A stretch of 64,000 nt of DNA from Pseudolysinimonas_A sp965653335 (GTDB taxonomy: Bacteria; Actinomycetota; Actinomycetes; Actinomycetales; Microbacteriaceae). The stretch covers positions 1-64,000 of the forward strand of contig CBFGZU010000001.1 of NCBI GenBank assembly GCA_965653335.1, given 5' to 3'. The first letter of the stretch is position 1, and each line of letters opens with the position of its first letter. Positions 57,844 through 64,000 of this stretch are shown piece by piece. The notes under the pieces are model-generated. The model ran no database searches. It saw nothing but the letters and a program-made list of their open reading frames with translations, and had not been told where the DNA came from. A program made the position numbers and the translations under genes.

Positions 57844-59631
57844 CTAGACATCGAAGCCGCGGCTGCGGAAGTAATCCATCCTGCGATAGAGGGTGGATCG
57901 GCCGATCTCGAGCATCTCGGCCGCGAGACGTCGATTGCCGTCGGCCTCTCGAAGCGCGCTGCGGAGTTCGCTCAGTTCGGCATCCTCGAGCCGTGAGAGC
58001 CGCCCGCCGTTGGTGACCGTCTGGAACCCGTGCGGAAGGTCGTCGACGAGGGCTTCGGGACCTTCGGCGCGCGCGAGCGCGTGAGACAACACGCCGCGCA
58101 GCTGGTCGACGTTGCGGGGCCAGTCGGCGTTGGTGAGCGTCGCGATGAGGTTGCGCGACAGGGTGCGGTCGCCGAGTTCCGCGGCGATCGCGTCGGCGAT
58201 CGCCGGGATGTCTTCCCGACGCGCGCGCAACGGTGCCACCGGAATCTCGAGGGCGTCGCACGCGTCGACCAGCAGCTGGGTCGACTCGGTCGGCCGCGTA
58301 CTGGTGAGGATGAGCACGGTGCGCGGGTTGTGGCGCACGTGATGCGCGATCTCGGTGGCGTCGAGCGCGGAGAGTTCGTCGGCGCCTTCGATGATGAGAG
58401 TCGCGGGAGCGACCTCGGCGGCCGTGCGAAGCACGTCGCGGAGGCGTGGATCCCGCGGTGCACGGTTGGCCACGTCGATGTCGAGATAGTCGCCGCGCAG
58501 TGCGGCCATGGCGTCGGCCAGTCGGCGCTTGCCGCATCCGGCTTCGCCGATGATGGCGACCGACCGGGACTGTTCGATCGCCGTACGTGCCAGGCCCACG
58601 GCGCGCTGATGCGACGTGCTCGTTCCCGCGAGGCCCGCGAGCGGGTCGTTCGCTTCGGCGCGGGTCGCCGCGTCGTCGGTCGTCGTCGGGATGTCGGCGA
58701 CGCGAGCGCGCGAACGCGGCTTGACGACGATGATCGCACCGGCGTTGGCGTCGGAGTGCATCACGGGCGACACTTCGAGCGTCGCATTGCCGACGCCCTT
58801 GAGGGTCACTTCGCGGGTCAGATCGCGACCCGACGACATGACCTCTTTCGCATAGCCGAGGATGACCGAGAAGTCGCTGTCTTCGAGCGAGCTCGTCGCA
58901 CGCGAGTTCATGAGCGAGTTCTTGCCGTCGACTCCGATCACGGCGGAGTTTCCGCGACGCCGCGACACGGTGAGGTACTCGTGGAGCAGGGCGCGTTCCT
59001 TCGACGAGGTGCGGTTCTCGATCTCGCGCTCGATGCGCGACGTGACTCCTTCGAGCATGAGCAGCGTCGAGCCCGGATCCATCCGGCTCACCCGCGAGGC
59101 GGGGAGGGTCAATCCGATGACCGCGCGGACGCGATTGTGGAACGGATCCCGGATGAGCGACGCGAAGCACCAGTTGGCGCGCATGTCCTCCCGGAAATGC
59201 TCCTCGGGAGCGAGCCAGACCGCTCGTCCCTCTTCGATGGCGAGCCCTTCGCCGTTGCTGCCGCAACTCTCTTCCAGCAGCGAGTACCCCACCGGGAAGC
59301 CGTCCTCGTCGCGGAGGAAGGTGGGTTTCACGAGCGCTCCGCTCGGCGCCGTCAGACTCACGTATCCGCCGATGTCGGCGGCGACCTCGTCGAGCTTCAG
59401 CAGGTGCGGGGCGGCCGCTTGACTCGTCGGTTCGTCGACGCGTCCTTTGTCGAAGATCGCGCGGTCGGCGACGGGGTCGACCCCGGCCGCGCGGCTTCGG
59501 AGCCAGGATCGGGCGACGACCGGCCGAACGCCCGTGAGATCGTCGCTGGAGCGGCTCAGGTACAGGTCGCGAACGCGAGCGACGTGGCGGAACCCTCGGT
59601 GAGCTTCGGGGATGCGCAACTCCGTCGCCAT
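57844..59631 (-). CDS. AcoR-type regulator: GAF, degenerate AAA+, Fis helix-turn-helix
   Basis: 595 residues. An N-terminal GAF-like sensor (about 60-230, with SLLEESCGSNGEGLAIEEGRAVW) is followed by a PAS-like stretch (228-305). The AAA+ remnant has GEAGCGKR (362-369), where the expected serine or threonine is arginine. The C-terminal Fis-type helix-turn-helix (about 553-590) holds GNRRLAAEMLEIGRSTLYRRM. No GAFTGA sigma-54 contact loop is visible, as expected in a lineage lacking sigma-54. I prefer ATG 59631, with AGGAGG 7 bases upstream. It is a candidate for binding the shared dyad. Effector unknown. Confidence 0.88.
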   Translation of the reverse strand: MATELRIPEAHRGFRHVARVRDLYLSRSSDDLTGVRPVVARSWLRSRAAGVDPVADRAIFDKGRVDEPTSQAAAPHLLKLDEVAADIGGYVSLTAPSGALVKPTFLRDEDGFPVGYSLLEESCGSNGEGLAIEEGRAVWLAPEEHFREDMRANWCFASLIRDPFHNRVRAVIGLTLPASRVSRMDPGSTLLMLEGVTSRIEREIENRTSSKERALLHEYLTVSRRRGNSAVIGVDGKNSLMNSRATSSLEDSDFSVILGYAKEVMSSGRDLTREVTLKGVGNATLEVSPVMHSDANAGAIIVVKPRSRARVADIPTTTDDAATRAEANDPLAGLAGTSTSHQRAVGLARTAIEQSRSVAIIGEAGCGKRRLADAMAALRGDYLDIDVANRAPRDPRLRDVLRTAAEVAPATLIIEGADELSALDATEIAHHVRHNPRTVLILTSTRPTESTQLLVDACDALEIPVAPLRARREDIPAIADAIAAELGDRTLSRNLIATLTNADWPRNVDQLRGVLSHALARAEGPEALVDDLPHGFQTVTNGGRLSRLEDAELSELRSALREADGNRRLAAEMLEIGRSTLYRRMDYFRSRGFDV

Positions 59632-59826
59632 GCGAGAGCCTCCTTGTTCTCGATCCGAGGTGTCCGAAAAGTAGCACAGACCGATCGGCGAATTCGTTGG
59701 ATTTCTGCACAACACGAGCCGCGTCTATTGGTGACACCTCGAAACCGGTCGGCGCCCCTCACGAGGGTGCCGACGCGCCCCGCTCGGCTGGGCGTTCGCC
59801 CCCGGCCGCCTCGCAGAGGCGACCGA

Positions 59827-59838
59827 TACGCTGAGGCC
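59827..59838 (+). promoter_or_regulatory. Candidate leaderless promoter of the DedA gene
   Basis: TACGCT (59827-59832) is followed by exactly six bases and ATG 59839. No ribosome site is present. Confidence 0.42.
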
Positions 59839-60609
59839 ATGTTCAGCCTCCCCGCCGCCGCGAACGGTCTCATCCCCTGGCTCGACCCGGCCGCGATCAT
59901 CCAGGCCGCCGGGCCCTGGGCCTTGCTCGTGGTCTGCCTCATCGTGTTCGCCGAGACGGCATTGCTCGTCGGCTTCATCCTGCCGGGCGACACCCTGCTC
60001 GTCATCACCGGACTCCTGACATTCACCGGCACGATGACGGTGAGTCAGGCGGGCATCCTCATCCCCATCTGGCTCGTCTGCCTCTGCATCGCGGTCGCGG
60101 CGTTCGTCGGCGGCGAAGTGGGCTACATCATCGGCCACAAGGCAGGGCCGCGCATCTTCGAGCGACGCGAGAGCGGCTTCTTCTCGAAAGACAACGTCAT
60201 CCGCACCAACAAATTCTTCGATCGCTTCGGACCGCTCGCGGTGATCATCGCGCGCTTCGTGCCGGTCGTGCGCACCATTACCCCGATCGCTGCGGGCGTC
60301 GGCCACATGAATTACCGCAAGTACTCGCTCTACAACGGGATCGGCGCACTCATCTGGGGCGCGGGACTCACGTTCGGCGGCTTCCTGCTCGGTTTCATCC
60401 CGCCCGTCGCCGAGTTCGTCACCGAGTACATCGACCTCATCCTGTTGTTCGCCGTCGCGTGCGCGATCGTGCCCACGGCGTACCACTACATCTCATCGAG
60501 CCTGAAGGCCCGCAAGGCGCGACGCCTCGGCGTTCCGCCGCTCGGTGACTCCGAGGCGATCGCCGACATCTTCGAAGAGGGTCAGTCGGGGCGTCTCAAG
60601 GAGCGCTGA
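59839..60609 (+). CDS. DedA/SNARE-associated family membrane protein
   Basis: 256 residues with about five hydrophobic segments. The family core is ETALLVGFILPGDTLLVITGLL (about 39-60) and FDRFGPLAVIIARFVPVVRTITPIAAGVGHM (about 128-158), containing the conserved GxxxxxxRFxPxxRT pattern. DedA proteins are thought to flip phospholipids or undecaprenyl phosphate with the proton gradient. The C-terminus is charged and cytoplasmic. Its 3' end overlaps the metal permease gene on the other strand by 14 bases. Confidence 0.9.
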   Translation: MFSLPAAANGLIPWLDPAAIIQAAGPWALLVVCLIVFAETALLVGFILPGDTLLVITGLLTFTGTMTVSQAGILIPIWLVCLCIAVAAFVGGEVGYIIGHKAGPRIFERRESGFFSKDNVIRTNKFFDRFGPLAVIIARFVPVVRTITPIAAGVGHMNYRKYSLYNGIGALIWGAGLTFGGFLLGFIPPVAEFVTEYIDLILLFAVACAIVPTAYHYISSSLKARKARRLGVPPLGDSEAIADIFEEGQSGRLKER

Positions 60610-61459
60610 CCCGGCGCCGCGCGGCGGCGAGCCGGGAGAGTACGCCGTGCCGCGGTGCGACGAGGAACGCGAGCGTGAACAGCACCCCCTGGACGAGCAC
60701 GATCATGCCGCCCGAGGCGACGTCGAGCCAGTAGCTCAAGTAGATGCCGACGATGGCGGATGCCGCGGCCGTCGCGGGCGCGATCACGAGCATGCGACCG
60801 AACCGCTCGGTCACCAGGAACGCCGTCGCGCCCGGGATGATCAGCAGAGCGACGACGAGCACGACGCCGACCACCTGCAGGGCGACGACCGCGGTCACCG
60901 CGAGCAGCCCCAGGAGCAGCGCTCCGAGCACGCGAGGCGACAGCCCGATCGCGTGCGCGTGGGTGGGGTCGAAAGCGTAAAGGGTGAGGTCGCGGCGCTT
61001 GAGGAGCAGCACCGCGATCGCGACGACCGCGAGAATCGCGACCTGCACGACGTCGCCCGTCGACACCCCGAGGATGTTGCCGAACACGATGTGCGCCAGA
61101 TCGGTCTGGCTGGGGGTGACCGAGATCAGCACCAGTCCGAGCGCGAACAGCACGGTGAAGACGATGCCGATCGCGGCATCCTCTCGAATGCGTCCCGGTG
61201 AACGCACGGCGCCGATGAGCACGACGGCGAGGATGCCGAAGACGATCGCGCCGAGCGCGAACGGCGCGCCGACGACGTAGGCGAGCACGACGCCGGGGAG
61301 TACCGCGTGCGACACGGCGTCGCCCATGAGCGACCAGCCGATGAGCACGAGCCAGCACGACAGGAGCGCGCACACCACGGCGGCGAGCACGCTCGTGACG
61401 AGGGCGCGCACCATGAAGTCGTAGGCGAGCGGTTCGAGCAGAAAGTCGAGGGGATTCAC
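60596..61459 (-). CDS. Metal (Mn/Zn) ABC transporter permease
   Basis: 287 residues, ZnuB/MntC/SitC family, with about eight hydrophobic segments. SLMGDAVSHAVLPGVVLAYVVG near 42 and the late VGVVLVVALLIIPGATAFLVTERFG near 203 are typical. GTG 61459 overlaps the ATPase stop (GTGA). The cargo is inferred as Mn from the regulator and receptor. Confidence 0.91.
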   Translation of the reverse strand: MNPLDFLLEPLAYDFMVRALVTSVLAAVVCALLSCWLVLIGWSLMGDAVSHAVLPGVVLAYVVGAPFALGAIVFGILAVVLIGAVRSPGRIREDAAIGIVFTVLFALGLVLISVTPSQTDLAHIVFGNILGVSTGDVVQVAILAVVAIAVLLLKRRDLTLYAFDPTHAHAIGLSPRVLGALLLGLLAVTAVVALQVVGVVLVVALLIIPGATAFLVTERFGRMLVIAPATAAASAIVGIYLSYWLDVASGGMIVLVQGVLFTLAFLVAPRHGVLSRLAAARRRVSAP

Positions 61460-62190
61460 GATCGGCTCCCGGTGTCGCCGAGACCGAAGGCGCGACTCAG
61501 GTTCTCGGGGGTGAGCACCTCGGCGGGAGTGCCGTGCACGAGCACGCGCCGCAACAGCAGGATCGCTTCGTCGGCGAGGTCGGTGACCGCGGCGAGGTCA
61601 TGCGTCGTCACGAGCACCGTGCGCCCTTCGGCCGCGAGGTCGCGGAGCAGCCGCACGATCGTCGCTTCGGAGGGCTTGTCGACACCCGCGAACGGCTCGT
61701 CGAGCAGCAGGATGCCGGCATCCTGCGCGATTCCGCGGGCGACGAACGCGCGCTTGCGCTGCCCGCCCGAGAGCCGGCCGATCTGCCGGTCGGCGAGGTC
61801 GGTGAGGTCGACGCGGGCGATCGCGTCGGCGACGGCAGCGCGGTCCTCGGCGCGCGGGTGCCGCGTGAGACCCTGCCGGCCGTAGCGCCCCATCATGACG
61901 ACGTCGCGCACCGACACCGGGAATCGCCAGTCGACGTCTTCGCTCTGCGGAACGTAGGCGAGAACGCCGCGGCGCCGGGCGGCCGCGGGCGGCTCACCGG
62001 CGACGCGCACCGCACCGCTCGTGGGCCGCACGAGGCCGACGATGGCCTTGAGCAGGGTCGATTTGCCGGAGCCGTTCATCCCGATGAGCGCACAGACCCG
62101 TCCGGGCTTGAGGTCGAGGTCGACCCCGTCGAGCGCGACGACGTCGCCGTAGCGCACCGACAGCCCGTCGACCGCGATGGCCGAGGTCAT
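61456..62190 (-). CDS. Metal (Mn/Zn) ABC transporter ATP-binding protein
   Basis: 244 residues. Walker A GMNGSGKST is at about 37-45, the signature RLSGGQRKRAFVARGIAQD near 138, and Walker B ILLLDEPFAGVD near 160, all typical of the MntB/ZnuC group. ATG 62190 overlaps the stop of the receptor gene (ATGA). It is the middle gene of a three-gene operon. Confidence 0.93.
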   Translation of the reverse strand: MTSAIAVDGLSVRYGDVVALDGVDLDLKPGRVCALIGMNGSGKSTLLKAIVGLVRPTSGAVRVAGEPPAAARRRGVLAYVPQSEDVDWRFPVSVRDVVMMGRYGRQGLTRHPRAEDRAAVADAIARVDLTDLADRQIGRLSGGQRKRAFVARGIAQDAGILLLDEPFAGVDKPSEATIVRLLRDLAAEGRTVLVTTHDLAAVTDLADEAILLLRRVLVHGTPAEVLTPENLSRAFGLGDTGSRS

Positions 62191-63104
62191 CCGGCGCTCC
62201 CGGCGAGCGCATCGGTGATCGCGGTCGCGTTGTAGCGGATGAGGTCGAGGTAGGTCGGCACCGGGCCGTCTTCCGCCGAGAGCGAGTCGACGTACAGCAC
62301 GCCCCCGAACGCGGTGCCGGTCGCGTCGACGACCTGCCGCATGGCGCGGTCGGAGACGGTCGACTCGCAGAACACCGCCGGGATGCCGTCGGCCTTCACG
62401 GTGTCGATGACGGCGGCGATCTGCTGCGGCGTGGCTTGCTGCTCAGCGTTGACCGGCCAGATGTAGACCTCGGTCAGGCCCGTGTCACGCGTGAGATAGG
62501 AGAACGCCCCTTCGCACGTCACGAGCGCGCGAGCTCCCCGCGGCAGCGTCGCGAGTCGCGCGACGAGGTCGTCTTGCACGGCACGCAGCTCTGCCGCGTA
62601 CGACTGCCCGTTCGCCGCGTAGTCGTCTGCGTGCTCGGGGTCGAGCTCCGAGAAGGCGGCGACGAGGTTGTCGACGTAGATCTCGACGTTGAGGGGCGAC
62701 ATCCAGGCGTGCGGGTTCGGTCGTCCCGCGTACGCGTCCGCCGCGATGTCGATGGGTTCGACGCCGTCGGACACCGTCACCCGGGGGGCGTCGACATCCT
62801 GCAGGAACTGCTCGAACCACGCCTCGAGCCCGAGCCCATTGTCGACGATGAGGTCGGCGCCCGCCGCGCGCCGCAGATCGCCGGGGGTCGGCTCGTACCC
62901 GTGGATCTCGGCTCCGACCTTGGTGATCGATTCGATGTCGAGGTGGTCACCCGCGACGTTGCGGGCGATGTCGGCGATGACCGTGAAGGTCGTGAGCACG
63001 AGCGGGCGCTCCTTCGGCGCCGCGTCGGGCGTCCCGCACCCCGCGAGCGCCGCGACGAGGAGCGCGGCGATCGGGATGATCACCCGACGACGAAATTTCG
63101 GCAC
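62187..63104 (-). CDS. Mn/Zn-type metal-binding lipoprotein (cluster 9 receptor)
   Basis: 305 residues. Lipobox LAGC with C23. Metal ligands fit EIHGYEPTP (first histidine), NPHAWMSP (second histidine), TCEGAFSYL (glutamate) and a late aspartate in YVDSLS. The lack of a histidine-rich loop favours Mn over Zn. The start GTG 63104 lies six bases after TAGAGT, so the operon looks leaderless, and a dyad covers both the -10 box edge and the start codon. Confidence 0.92.
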   Translation of the reverse strand: MPKFRRRVIIPIAALLVAALAGCGTPDAAPKERPLVLTTFTVIADIARNVAGDHLDIESITKVGAEIHGYEPTPGDLRRAAGADLIVDNGLGLEAWFEQFLQDVDAPRVTVSDGVEPIDIAADAYAGRPNPHAWMSPLNVEIYVDNLVAAFSELDPEHADDYAANGQSYAAELRAVQDDLVARLATLPRGARALVTCEGAFSYLTRDTGLTEVYIWPVNAEQQATPQQIAAVIDTVKADGIPAVFCESTVSDRAMRQVVDATGTAFGGVLYVDSLSAEDGPVPTYLDLIRYNATAITDALAGSAG

Positions 63105-63138
63105 ACCGAAACTCTACCGAATTCTTCGGGCGCCCGAA
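63096..63138 (-). promoter_or_regulatory. Metal-importer promoter with two matching operators
   Basis: TTTCGG-CACA-CCGAAA (63096-63111) overlaps the GTG start and reaches the -10 box TAGAGT (63116-63111, minus strand). TTCGGGC-GCCCGAA (63125-63138) lies upstream over the -35 region. Both fit TTCGG-N4-CCGAA, centres 28 bp apart. The MntR-like protein encoded next door is the likely ligand. Confidence 0.68.
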
Positions 63139-63140
63139 AT

Positions 63141-63755
63141 CTACGGTTCGTCGACCACCCAGACGGCACGCGCCGCCTCAGTCGGCAGCCCGCCCGGGTC
63201 GATCCGGCTGCCCACCCCGATGCCCCGGCCCTCCAGCAGCCGCAGCACGCCGGGGTCGCTGTCGCTGATCCGCACGACGCGCAGCGAGGAGGCCGTTCCG
63301 ACCTCGCTCAACCTCACGCCGCGGATCGGCGACACCACGCCATCGGCGCTCGGAATCGGATCGCCGTGCGGATCGGCGGTCGGATGCCCCAGCCGGGCGT
63401 CGATCGCGTCGACCATCCTGTCGCTCACGACGTGCTCGAGCACCTCGGCCTCGTCATGCACCTCGTCCCAGCCGTAGCCGAACTCGCTCACGAGCCAGGT
63501 CTCGATCAGACGGTGACGCCGCACCATCCGCAGCGCCTCCGTGCGGCCGGCCGGGGTGAGCACGATCGTGCCGTAGAGCGCATGCTCGACGAGACCCTGA
63601 ACCGTGAGCTTCTTCACCATCTCGGTGACGCTCGACGGAGCCAGGCCGAGCCGCGCGGCGAGTTGCGACGACGTCATCGCGTCCGGCTGCCACTCGGTGT
63701 GGGCGTAGATGACCTTGAGATAGTTCTCGGCGACGGTCGAGAGCGTCCCGGGCAC
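63141..63755 (-). CDS. mntR: MntR-like DtxR-family metalloregulator
   Basis: 204 residues from GTG 63755. A winged helix at 1-70 (TVAENYLKVIYAHTEWQPDAMTSSQLAARLGLAPSSVTEMVKKL) is followed by the metal-binding dimer domain with RRHRLIETWL and WDEVHDEAEVLEHV. The position that is cysteine in DtxR/IdeR (HDEAC) is glutamate here, which fits Mn-sensing members. A C-terminal FeoA/SH3-like domain ends the protein. It begins 5 bases after the efflux gene and ends 2 bases before the operator of the importer. The start could be further upstream, but that would overlap the efflux gene. Confidence 0.87.
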   Translation of the reverse strand: MPGTLSTVAENYLKVIYAHTEWQPDAMTSSQLAARLGLAPSSVTEMVKKLTVQGLVEHALYGTIVLTPAGRTEALRMVRRHRLIETWLVSEFGYGWDEVHDEAEVLEHVVSDRMVDAIDARLGHPTADPHGDPIPSADGVVSPIRGVRLSEVGTASSLRVVRISDSDPGVLRLLEGRGIGVGSRIDPGGLPTEAARAVWVVDEP

Positions 63756-63759
63756 GGAC

Positions 63760-64000
63760 TCAACGATGGGACGGCTCCTCGCGCTGGGAATGACCGGCGG
63801 GTTCCAGTTGGAACGTCGAATGCGCCACATCGAAATGCCCGTGCAGGCACTCCGCCAGCCGGTCGAGCATCTCGCCGGTGCGGCCGCTCGCGAACACCTC
63901 GGGCTCGCATTCGACGTGCGCCGTGAACACCGGCGCCCCCGACGTGATCACCCACACGTGCACGTCGTGAACGGCCACGACACCGGGAGTCGCCACGAGG
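63760..64000 (-). CDS. Cation diffusion facilitator, C-terminal domain (5' part outside window)
   Basis: About 79 residues of the end of a CDF-family metal exporter. The visible piece VAVHDVHVWVITSGAPVFTAHVECEPEVF is the cytoplasmic ferredoxin-like domain with the usual HDxHVW metal site, and it ends with a histidine-containing tail. It probably exports Mn, Zn or another divalent metal, complementing the importer. The in-frame ATG near 63996 is internal, since no membrane part is present. Confidence 0.85.
   Translation of the reverse strand, partial: LVATPGVVAVHDVHVWVITSGAPVFTAHVECEPEVFASGRTGEMLDRLAECLHGHFDVAHSTFQLEPAGHSQREEPSHR

Overview
The window is about 68-70% GC by eye, with many GTG starts, ATGA/GTGA gene overlaps and leaderless promoters. 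Together with the coproporphyrin-dependent heme genes (HemQ plus a HemY-type oxidase) this suggests a high-GC Actinobacterium, most likely of the family Microbacteriaceae. I infer the family from gene content and from a 35-bp palindromic repeat at 1741-1775 that I remember from that family; no search was run.

Layout. 1-4092: heme synthesis (hemQ partial, coproporphyrinogen oxidase and hemE on the minus strand, hemA divergent). 4138-9185: an iron-siderophore ABC importer plus a siderophore-interacting flavoprotein behind an IdeR/DtxR-type box. 9299-12317: a bare tadABC cluster with no pilin gene. 12503-14118: a hipBA toxin-antitoxin pair. 14270-15355: a fatty acid desaturase. 15443-23203: a quinate/shikimate-type cluster (aroQ, 3-dehydroshikimate dehydratase, TRAP transporter, shikimate/quinate dehydrogenase, phosphotriesterase-like hydrolase, TetR). 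23388-26550: an MMPL exporter with its own divergent TetR. 26547-27328: a TacT-like GNAT toxin with a DUF1778 antitoxin. 27407-34028: a PHP/HhH protein, an unknown protein, tRNA-Leu followed by repeated copies of its 3' end, a glutamate dehydrogenase-family gene, and a large FAD/Fe-S oxidase.

34126-59631 is the most unusual part. It holds a ribose-type ABC importer, a second orphan sugar-binding lipoprotein, three Gfo/Idh/MocA oxidoreductases, IolD, an aldehyde dehydrogenase, an IlvD/Edd dehydratase, an SDR, two 2-hydroxyacid dehydrogenases, a HyuA/HyuB pair, a fumarylacetoacetase-family hydrolase, a class III aminotransferase, and two regulators (PucR type and AcoR type). Five of its intergenic regions carry variants of one dyad, roughly TGTnCCA-N3-TGGnACA, so the genes probably form one regulon. 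IolD is present but IolB, IolC, IolE and IolJ are not in the window. The best reading is catabolism of an inositol-like or amino-cyclitol-like compound by an incomplete or non-standard route; the substrate is unknown.

59839-64000: a DedA membrane protein, a Mn/Zn-type ABC importer with paired TTTCGG-N4-CCGAAA sites over its promoter, an MntR-like regulator and the end of a cation efflux gene.

Three intergenic regions (4138, 9208, 15370) carry a 67-nt element with complementary ends, which I do not recognise. No stretch over 300 bp lacks a gene.
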